This document shows positions 1 through 5,919 of a stretch of DNA of 6,553 nt, piece by piece. Position 1 is the stretch's first letter, and each line of letters opens with the position of its first letter. Position numbers and translations under genes: made by a program. The notes beneath the pieces are model-generated. The model did not search any database, was not told the DNA's origin, and saw only the letters and a list, made by a program, of their open reading frames with translations. Source of the DNA: Nitrospirota bacterium (GTDB lineage Bacteria > Nitrospirota > Thermodesulfovibrionia > Thermodesulfovibrionales > UBA6898); contig JAOUFP010000174.1 in assembly GCA_029858145.1 (NCBI GenBank), forward strand, positions 1 to 6,553, read 5' to 3'.

Positions 1-846
1 CTCCCGGAAGGCATTGCCGTAATCGCCCCAATAGTTCACCGGGCATCCCAATACCCGACCATCGTAGTTAATCTGCGGCGTCTTCCACAAATAGCAGCAG
101 CAACTTCTTAAAGCGTATTCGCTGCCGTATTTTTCCCGGTATTCTTGTCTGCTGGCGGCCCCCACCCCGGCCTCCCGACGGATCAACCCGTTGTCCTTTA
201 TTGGAGAAAAGGGATGGCCATAGAGATCCTCCCAGGACAGTTTGAGAGAAAATGCCATGTTCAGATCCACTGCCATCCGCCGGGCTGACCTGATCTCGTG
301 TTCATTATGCCCGAAGGCCACAAACTGCCATTTTAATGCCGGATAGGGGGATTGATAGATTGTCTTGTATTTGTTTATCGTCCGGATATTGTTCAATACC
401 CGGGCGAAATTGCCGTTGACCCGGTAAAGAGAATAGGTCTCCGCGCTCGCCCCGTCAATCGAACAGGTGATGGCCCTGAATTTGTATCTCACGAGTGCCT
501 CCAGTACCTCCTCAGGGACATTGTTTAGATTGACGCCGTTGCCTGCAGATAAAGCGACATTATTCTGGTGGGCATATTGCATCATAGCGATCAGTTCCTT
601 GTTCAGAAATATTTCCCCCCAGTTTGACAATTCAATGTGAGAAACACAGGGATTCCGGTCGATAATATTTTTAAAATCCCCGAATTTTAAGAATCCGCGG
701 CCGAGGCGTTTGGCGATTTCCCCGGCGGCGTTCGGGCACGAGGGGCACTTGAGCTGGCACACTGTTGAGGCCTCAAGACGGATGCTGCGCGGCTGAAAGC
801 TGTTGTTCTTTCCGGAGTGCATAACGTGTTTTTCAGTCAAAACCAT
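1..846 (-). CDS. Radical SAM/SPASM-domain enzyme, 3' end cut by the window edge
   Basis: The frame is open from 846 down to base 1 and encodes 282 residues before the window ends. Residues 21-37 hold the radical SAM cluster motif CxxxCxxC (C30, C34, C37), which binds the [4Fe-4S] cluster that cleaves S-adenosylmethionine. NWGEIF at 75-80 sits where the SAM-binding GGE motif is expected, and CSIDG (128-132) matches the later strand of the barrel. A SPASM-type auxiliary cluster domain begins near the end: SCCCYLW (248-254), then NYDG (260-263), C268 and GN at 277-278. Its remaining cysteines lie outside the window. Such proteins modify peptides or sugars by radical chemistry; the substrate here is unknown. 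The start is uncertain: ATG at 846 has no clear ribosome site, ATG at 822 is possible, and an in-frame ATG at 903 adds 19 residues but has AGGTG directly against it. The gene follows the glycosyltransferase ending at 910, probably in the same transcript. Confidence 0.88.
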   Translation of the reverse strand, partial: MVLTEKHVMHSGKNNSFQPRSIRLEASTVCQLKCPSCPNAAGEIAKRLGRGFLKFGDFKNIIDRNPCVSHIELSNWGEIFLNKELIAMMQYAHQNNVALSAGNGVNLNNVPEEVLEALVRYKFRAITCSIDGASAETYSLYRVNGNFARVLNNIRTINKYKTIYQSPYPALKWQFVAFGHNEHEIRSARRMAVDLNMAFSLKLSWEDLYGHPFSPIKDNGLIRREAGVGAASRQEYREKYGSEYALRSCCCYLWKTPQINYDGRVLGCPVNYWGDYGNAFRE

Positions 847-909
847 GCTGTTCAAAGGCAGGGCAAACCGCCCCTGATATCTGTTCAATGCCCGGCGCGC
901 CATCACCTG

Positions 910-1851
910 TCAGCAATAGAGCCTTATGCCATCGATGTTTTCGATGGTGTTTGCCAGCAATAGTCGTCTGTGCGTTTGCGGAGCCGCGAAAGATAAGGCG
1001 AAATCTCTGTACAATTCCCTTCTGGAGGGACATCTCAGAATGGCCTTCCAGAAACAGCGCATGCCTTCGGCTGAGCGGCCGTCAATACAGTAAAGTATCC
1101 CGATCCTCCAGAGGTGGTCAGCCATGATATCGGGATGTAATGACAAAACATCAAAATACTTGCGGTATATTTTTTCTTTGGCCTCGATTTTTATTTTCAG
1201 ATCAGCCGATATCTGTTCACCGTGTATGTAGCGCTTAACGAGAATTTCAGGAACAAAACCGAATTCATAGTGCTTCGCAAGTCTTATCCACATATCCTTG
1301 TCCTGAGCGCCCGGCAGCGTTTCATCAAAAAGCCCTACGTCAAGGAAACAGCTTTTCCTGATCAGAGGCACGGAAGTACTGAACGTCACGGTCCTGAGGA
1401 AATCTATATCCTTATGACCGGGGGAGTGGGAGGCAAATGAATGTATCGTTCTTCCGCTCCGGTCCGATATGATGGAAGACCCGCTATAGACTACCCCCAC
1501 ATTTGAGCGGGAATTCCTGAATGTATCAAGCTGCTTTTCCAGCTTGCATGGCAGCCACTCGTCATCGTCATCCAGGAAACCTATGAACTCTCCTTTCGCT
1601 CCTCTTATCCCAATGTTTCGAGCGACGGCCGCGCCACAATTAGTAGGATGGCTGATGTAATGAATCCTGGCATCCCTGGTGTTTGTCACTATTTCGCGGG
1701 TATTATCAGTAGAGCCGTTATCAACAACGATAAGTTCAAAATCGCCGCAGGTCTGCCGCAACACACTCGCCATAGCATGCTGCAGTCGCTCTGCCCGGTT
1801 ATACGTCGGAATTATTACGCTGATAGTGGGTTTGTCTTTTCCCCGCGTCAT
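910..1851 (-). CDS. Family 2 (GT-A fold) glycosyltransferase with helical C-terminal tail
   Basis: The 313-residue protein opens with SVIIPTYNRA (11-20) and VVDNGSTDNT (42-51), the nucleotide-binding start of a GT2 catalytic domain. FLDDDDEW at 92-99 supplies the DxD-type metal and nucleotide-sugar site. DKDMWIRLA (184-192) is the likely region of the catalytic acidic residue, followed by the common KRYIH segment (206-210). The protein would transfer a sugar from a nucleotide donor to an acceptor on the cytoplasmic side; neither donor nor acceptor can be read from sequence. No membrane segment is evident. Residues from about 230 form a mainly helical tail with a TPR-like stretch (IGILYCIDGRS onward), longer than in the two other glycosyltransferases here. 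ATG 1851 is supported by AGGTG seven bases upstream. It ends with TGA at 910-912, in the same frame as the next gene. Confidence 0.93.
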   Translation of the reverse strand: MTRGKDKPTISVIIPTYNRAERLQHAMASVLRQTCGDFELIVVDNGSTDNTREIVTNTRDARIHYISHPTNCGAAVARNIGIRGAKGEFIGFLDDDDEWLPCKLEKQLDTFRNSRSNVGVVYSGSSIISDRSGRTIHSFASHSPGHKDIDFLRTVTFSTSVPLIRKSCFLDVGLFDETLPGAQDKDMWIRLAKHYEFGFVPEILVKRYIHGEQISADLKIKIEAKEKIYRKYFDVLSLHPDIMADHLWRIGILYCIDGRSAEGMRCFWKAILRCPSRRELYRDFALSFAAPQTHRRLLLANTIENIDGIRLYC

Positions 1852-1858
1852 TTATTAT

Positions 1859-1863
1859 CACCT
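1859..1863 (-). promoter_or_regulatory. Shine-Dalgarno site for the glycosyltransferase starting at 1851
   Basis: On the minus strand AGGTG lies seven bases before ATG 1851, inside the 50-base gap after the preceding glycosyltransferase. This is the best-spaced ribosome binding site in the window and fixes that start codon. Confidence 0.7.
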
Positions 1864-1901
1864 GTTTTCCTGCCGGTTATGCCAGCGCCTCAGCCCAAAA
1901 T

Positions 1902-2591
1902 CTATGTGCCAGATTCTTTCGCGCCTTTGCGCCGGACAGAAGTCCTCAATGCTCTGAGCAACAGTGGATTCCCCGCTTTCGTCTGGTAGCTGAGATTTGC
2001 ATCGTGGATTCGCCTGTATAAAACGACTTCAGGTACAACCATCCTGGGGATGCAGACATCCTCTGCACGGCTGAACCACTCCACGTCTTCGGTTATCCTG
2101 AAATCCGTGTTAAAGAGACCCACCCTGTCGAATATCCGCCTGCGAATGAGCAGCGTCGGCAAAAACCCTGTATGCTCTTCCAGCAGATGCTCCTCTCTCA
2201 GCCAGAAAGGCCTCTCTGTCCCGGATTCCAGGAAGTTTCGCTGCATGCCGAGCGTGTAGCCAACGTGGGGATGCTTTAACAGGCAGTCGACCTGTATATT
2301 CAACTTATCGTGTGTCCAGTAGTCGTCCGCATCGAGAAAGGCGATCAATTCTCCTCTGCTGTTTTCAATGCCGGTGTTCCGCGCCGCGGCGACGCCCTGA
2401 TTTGCCTGGCGGATATAACGGATATCCTGAAAGGACCGAACAATCATCGGGGTGTCATCGGTCGACCCGTCATCAACGACTATGATCTCGAGCGGCTCAT
2501 AATTCTGCACGCAGACGCTCTCTACAGCCTCTGCAATAAACCGTGCCCCGTTGTAAACGGGGATTATGACGCTTACGAATGGTTTTTTCAT
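1902..2591 (-). CDS. Small family 2 glycosyltransferase (paralogue of the 5175-5915 gene)
   Basis: This 229-residue protein is a compact GT2 enzyme. FVSVIIPVYNGARF (5-18) and IVVDDGSTDDT (37-47) form the nucleotide-binding half, and FLDADDYW (85-92) holds the DxD metal site. TEDVEWFSRA (167-176) fits the position of the catalytic acidic residue, and RRIHDANLS (193-201) is the family's late histidine-containing segment. It aligns almost end to end with the glycosyltransferase at 5175-5915, for example in the PVYNG, PLEII and AFLDADD blocks, so the two are paralogues. The C-terminus is shorter and more diverged after RRIH. It begins 45 bases after the radical SAM gene ending at 2637. No good Shine-Dalgarno precedes ATG 2591, but the start is sound because the conserved strand begins five residues in. 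Donor and acceptor are unknown. Confidence 0.92.
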   Translation of the reverse strand: MKKPFVSVIIPVYNGARFIAEAVESVCVQNYEPLEIIVVDDGSTDDTPMIVRSFQDIRYIRQANQGVAAARNTGIENSRGELIAFLDADDYWTHDKLNIQVDCLLKHPHVGYTLGMQRNFLESGTERPFWLREEHLLEEHTGFLPTLLIRRRIFDRVGLFNTDFRITEDVEWFSRAEDVCIPRMVVPEVVLYRRIHDANLSYQTKAGNPLLLRALRTSVRRKGAKESGT

Positions 2592-2636
2592 CGTATCGGG
2601 AAAGGGATTATGCGTGTAAAGATTCCGCAGAAATCA

Positions 2637-3698
2637 TCAGGATATCAACCCGCGGACGAGTCTTCTGGCAATACGCACCGGCCGCCAGGACCGCCAGCCC
2701 CTTTGAGAGAGCGCGTTGAAGCTTTCCACGTCGCTGCAGCCGGCCAGGCATCCCGGGCATTTTCTGTTGAGTGCCTGCGTCGTCAGTTCCCGATGGATAT
2801 CGTTATGCCATATCTCCTCGAGAGTCTTCTCACGCACATTCCCCATGCTTTTGTGTTTCATGGAATTTCTCATCTGGAAACACGGGGAGCATTCACCGGC
2901 ACTATCCACGATCATCAGCCTCGACGGCACGAAACAGCCCATGGGAGGTATGCGCCTGATTCCTCTGGCGAGATAGGCCGGGACGAACTTCATCATGCTC
3001 GCTGTATATACCCTGACCTTTTTTTGTCCGGCATACGTCATGAGCCGCCTCAATTTTTTATCGACGGCCGCTTCTTCTTCGGGCCTGAATTCAAACTGAC
3101 AATGGTTGTTGTCAAGGCCTGCGGTTTCCCGCTCATAGGGCTGCATAGAAATTACCTGGATGCCGAGGTCAGCTGCCAGGTCTATGATCTCCGCCAGCCT
3201 GTCGATGGTCTGACGCATGATCACCGACGATATGCTGCATGTTATTTCTCTCCGTCGAAGTTCCCGCAGGGTTTCCACGGCCTTGCCGTATACACCTTTG
3301 CCGCGGAGATCATCATGCACCTCGACCGGTCCGTCGAGGGAGATAACGATGTTCAGCTTTCTGAGTTTTTCCAGGGACTCAAGCCTCTGCCCTTTATTCA
3401 GCAGGACCCCGTTGGAAATCACACAAATTTCCTGAAATCCAATGCGTTCGGCGTGGGCCAGGATTTCGGGCGTGTCCTCCCGCGTGAACGGTTCTGTTCC
3501 GCAGGCAGAGAACCTCGTGGCGCCGAGCGCGCGCGCTTCCTCCATTAGGGAGAGGATTTTGTCATGACCGAGTTCCTCTTCCCGCCGCTTCCACACATTG
3601 CACATTTTACAGGCAAGGTTGCAGTGCGTGGACAATTCTATGGCAATGTCGCCGGGAGGGCGATCAAATGCCTGTCTGTGCAAGGTTTGTTTGTCCAT
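2637..3698 (-). CDS. Radical SAM enzyme with SPASM-type C-terminal Fe-S domain
   Basis: I place the start at ATG 3698, giving 353 residues. The open frame runs upstream to an ATG at 3869, but that stretch lies inside the epimerase gene and shows no family similarity. Conserved sequence starts soon after: IELSTHCNLACKMCNVW (20-36) contains the SAM-cleaving cluster cysteines C26, C30 and C33. CGTEPF at 66-71 occupies the GGE SAM-binding position, and SLDGP (120-124) is a core barrel motif. The C-terminal domain carries C255, then C270 and C273 (SAGECSPC), GNVREKTLEEIW (286-297) and a closing CPGCLAGC (C314, C317, C321), which should hold at least one auxiliary [4Fe-4S] cluster. Proteins of this build act on peptides or small sugars; the substrate is not evident. 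It starts four bases after the epimerase stop with no clear ribosome site, suggesting translational coupling. Confidence 0.93.
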   Translation of the reverse strand: MDKQTLHRQAFDRPPGDIAIELSTHCNLACKMCNVWKRREEELGHDKILSLMEEARALGATRFSACGTEPFTREDTPEILAHAERIGFQEICVISNGVLLNKGQRLESLEKLRKLNIVISLDGPVEVHDDLRGKGVYGKAVETLRELRRREITCSISSVIMRQTIDRLAEIIDLAADLGIQVISMQPYERETAGLDNNHCQFEFRPEEEAAVDKKLRRLMTYAGQKKVRVYTASMMKFVPAYLARGIRRIPPMGCFVPSRLMIVDSAGECSPCFQMRNSMKHKSMGNVREKTLEEIWHNDIHRELTTQALNRKCPGCLAGCSDVESFNALSQRGWRSWRPVRIARRLVRGLIS

Positions 3699-3702
3699 CA
3701 AT

Positions 3703-5100
3703 CTATGATGCCGGCTGTGATCTGTCCTCAGGAATGGATTCCAGGATCTCCAGGCATTGCAGTACTGCCCTGCCGTTATGATACGCGCATTTCCACTCTC
3801 CGGCTTTGTCTCCTGCCGGAGTGCCTCTTTTGTCAATCTGCGCATGCCATTCGCCATGCACCCAGTCAACCTGGTAATTATTGATCCAGTCGAGTGTTTT
3901 GCTGAAACAGGCCCAATAGACGGGTCTGGGAGACAACCGGTAGAGCATCAATGCGCCCAGCAGGCATTCCGCCTGGATCCACCATATCTTTTCCCTTCTG
4001 TCGGCCGGGAAATTGATGTGGCCGCTCCGGTAAAACCCTCCTCTCTTCCCGTCAAAGCCGTGACGGAGAGAATAATCAAATATTGTGTGGTAAAGGTCCA
4101 GAAAGGGAGCGTTGGAAATTCCCAGGGCATTACACGCTTCTATGAGCAGCCAGACATTCTCAATATTATGGCCATAGGAAACGCGGGAAAGTTCAGGGCC
4201 GCGAAGGGGAGACCAGTCCGGCAGATTCATATCACCCTGAGACCGGCAGGGTGACCAGTCGTGCATATGGGCATCAGTGCAGGCGCCGACGGCCTTGCGG
4301 AGCACCGCGCTGCTCAGAATAAAAATCAGTTCAATGAGGCGTTCCCTGGCATCCGGATTCCCGGTGACGCGCAGGTAATTGGATATGGCTTCCATGAGGT
4401 GGAGGTGAGTATTCATTGATTTGACCGAGTGAGTCATGCCAAGGTAGTCGATCATGTCAGGGGACGCCGGGGTCCAGGTCTCGAGAAAAAACTCCCTGTA
4501 TCCTCCAGACGCTGCGTCATGGGCACGTCTCTGCAGGATACTGAAAAGGGCGCCTGCGAGCGCTATCGCTGATTCATCTCCGCAGGCATTGCCGTATTCG
4601 GACAGGGCATAGAGAGCAAATGCCTGACCGTACAGAAGCTTGTGTGTCTTGGTCGCCTTTTCTCCCGCCGGGTCGGTCTCCCAGTAAAAACCTTCGGACT
4701 TTTTGTCCCACAGCTTCCCGGCCAGAAAGCGGTAGCCATGCGCTGCGGCCTCCCGGTACTTGTCTTCTCCGTACTCTGACCGCGCAAGCCTCGAAAAAAA
4801 CCAGAGGGTGCGGGACTGCGACACCAGGGATTTTCCTGCAGGTCCTTTCCAGGACCCGTGTGAATCGTGGTTTAAACGATACCCGCCATATTCGGAATCG
4901 ATGACGCGCGGGTGCCAGAAAGGCAGGATGTTTTCAAAAAGGATGCGTTGGAGAATTTCCCTCGCGCGGGCAAGCTCGTCAGGCGCAGGCGCAGCCGGGG
5001 ACCGCGGAGCAGACTGCGGGAACGGCGTGCGTTGATGAAAATAAGTCATCCAGTTTTCCGGCATAGGAAACAGACGAAATGAATTTGGCTTATGCGTCAT
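3703..5100 (-). CDS. AGE-superfamily sugar 2-epimerase, cellobiose 2-epimerase-like
   Basis: The 465-residue protein has the motif order of the N-acylglucosamine 2-epimerase superfamily, an (alpha/alpha)6 barrel that inverts C2 of reducing sugars through a histidine-mediated ene-diol. Visible blocks are SRTLWFFSRL (96-105), YGQAFALYALSEY (157-169), NTHLHLMEA (230-238), SYGHNIENVWLL (308-319), WWIQAE (373-378), GEWH (416-419) and KCAYHNGR (437-444). R97, H232/H234, H311 and H441 sit where cellobiose 2-epimerases keep their active-site arginine and histidines. The SYGHxIE and KCxYHN forms favour the cellobiose/mannobiose 2-epimerase branch over GlcNAc epimerases, although ManNAc- or mannose-type activity cannot be excluded. 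The barrel begins near residue 41; the first 40 residues are a proline-rich extension with no hydrophobic signal core. Starts at residues 13 or 18 are alternatives. Only a weak CAGG lies eight bases before ATG 5100. TAG at 3703 nearly touches the next start. Confidence 0.92.
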   Translation of the reverse strand: MTHKPNSFRLFPMPENWMTYFHQRTPFPQSAPRSPAAPAPDELARAREILQRILFENILPFWHPRVIDSEYGGYRLNHDSHGSWKGPAGKSLVSQSRTLWFFSRLARSEYGEDKYREAAAHGYRFLAGKLWDKKSEGFYWETDPAGEKATKTHKLLYGQAFALYALSEYGNACGDESAIALAGALFSILQRRAHDAASGGYREFFLETWTPASPDMIDYLGMTHSVKSMNTHLHLMEAISNYLRVTGNPDARERLIELIFILSSAVLRKAVGACTDAHMHDWSPCRSQGDMNLPDWSPLRGPELSRVSYGHNIENVWLLIEACNALGISNAPFLDLYHTIFDYSLRHGFDGKRGGFYRSGHINFPADRREKIWWIQAECLLGALMLYRLSPRPVYWACFSKTLDWINNYQVDWVHGEWHAQIDKRGTPAGDKAGEWKCAYHNGRAVLQCLEILESIPEDRSQPAS

Positions 5101-5174
5101 TGTACCGGCCTGTGCGGTGTCCCTTCCCTGCTGAATTACCAGAGCGCACCTGCCCGGAACACGGAAGAGAAAAA
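5101..5174. other. Longest intergenic gap in the window (74 bases)
   Basis: This gap separates the glycosyltransferase stop at 5175 from the epimerase start at 5100. On the minus strand I see no convincing -35/-10 pair, no hairpin followed by a T run, and no small open frame with a ribosome site. The epimerase frame stays open through the gap, back to a stop at 5185-5187, but contains no ATG. It is most likely a plain operon spacer. Confidence 0.5.
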
Positions 5175-5915
5175 TCAGTCTGCCTCATCTCGCGCATCAA
5201 GCATACGGCACCGGCTATCTTTGTTCCTCCGGCGGTCAAGTGAGGCCTTGAGAATCCTGACATAGTCCGCGTGCGCATTGTCAGTCCGGGTGTTTCTCTT
5301 TACTATTCCCATATTCGAAGAGTGGATGCGCCGTTTCATCAGGACGTCCGGCAGCAATAATTCCTTCAGCCCTTTTTCCTTTGCCCTGAAAGACCAGTCG
5401 AGAAACTCCCCGCACTGCAAGCCGGGATTAAACAGCCCGGCAGAGAGAAAAGTCTCCCGCCTGATAAGCAGAGTGCCGACATGATAGCCCGGCAATTTCC
5501 CGTCCGGACAGGCCACTTTTTTCCTCATGGTCTGCTCCAGGTCCGGACTGAAAAATTGGCTCACATGTCCAAATACCATGTCCATTCCGGGATCAGCCTC
5601 CAGCGCCGGCACCTGGAGGGACAATTTCTCTCTTACCCACAGATCATCCGCGTCGAGAAAGGCAAGGAAACCGCCCCGGGCCTTTTGCACGCCAGCATTC
5701 CGCGCCGCGCCGCTGCCGCTGTTGGGTTGATAATAATAGCGTACTGTTTCGGAAAAACCGCGGACCACGTCAGCGCTCCGGTCAGACGATCCGTCGTCAA
5801 TAACGATTATCTCAAGCGGCCGGTAGATCTGGGCCAGCACGCTTTCAACGGCCTCAGCCAGATATTTCTCGCCGTTATAAACGGGGATGATTACGCTTAC
5901 CAGAGGGGGAGGCAT
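5175..5915 (-). CDS. Small family 2 glycosyltransferase (paralogue of the 1902-2591 gene)
   Basis: The 246-residue protein is a GT2 glycosyltransferase. LVSVIIPVYNGEKYLAEAV (5-23) and IVIDDGSSD (37-45) form the nucleotide-binding region, and FLDADDLW (86-93) is the DxD metal site. GEFLDWSFRAKE (169-180) is the likely catalytic-acid region, and KRRIHSSN (194-201) precedes a basic helix, ILKASLDRRR (221-230). The last sixteen residues look like an unconserved tail. The protein is paralogous to the 1902-2591 product, with matching blocks throughout. From memory, GT2 proteins with this RRIH ... LKASLDRRR ending also occur in clusters around modified peptides, but I could not check that. ATG 5915 lies four bases after the aldo/keto reductase stop; a strong AAAGGAG sits 13 bases upstream, inside the end of that gene. 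Donor and acceptor are unknown. Confidence 0.93.
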   Translation of the reverse strand: MPPPLVSVIIPVYNGEKYLAEAVESVLAQIYRPLEIIVIDDGSSDRSADVVRGFSETVRYYYQPNSGSGAARNAGVQKARGGFLAFLDADDLWVREKLSLQVPALEADPGMDMVFGHVSQFFSPDLEQTMRKKVACPDGKLPGYHVGTLLIRRETFLSAGLFNPGLQCGEFLDWSFRAKEKGLKELLLPDVLMKRRIHSSNMGIVKRNTRTDNAHADYVRILKASLDRRRNKDSRCRMLDARDEAD

Positions 5916-5919
5916 GCGA

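Noticed and set aside
910..912. TGA as a selenocysteine codon joining the glycosyltransferase and radical SAM frames
   Set aside because: No selenoprotein family has this context, I see no clear SECIS-like hairpin just after the codon, and the glycosyltransferase already has a natural-looking end.
833..1033. Small minus-strand frame of 66 codons at the glycosyltransferase/radical SAM junction; considered as a precursor peptide
   Set aside because: It is out of frame with, and overlaps, the two real genes. Its composition looks like a shadow translation and no ribosome site was found.
2310..3548. Long plus-strand open frame of 412 codons
   Set aside because: It runs antisense through the radical SAM gene and into the glycosyltransferase gene. 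Its translation has no recognisable domain, while the opposite strand encodes clear conserved families.
3699..3869. Upstream extension of the radical SAM gene to ATG 3869
   Set aside because: The extra 57 residues overlap the conserved end of the epimerase in another frame and have no radical SAM family character; ATG 3698 sits just before conserved sequence.
5090..5278. Small minus-strand frame of 62 codons overlapping the glycosyltransferase end and epimerase start; considered as a precursor peptide
   Set aside because: It mostly overlaps the 3' end of the glycosyltransferase gene, has no visible ribosome site, and shows no leader/core layout or repeated core residues.
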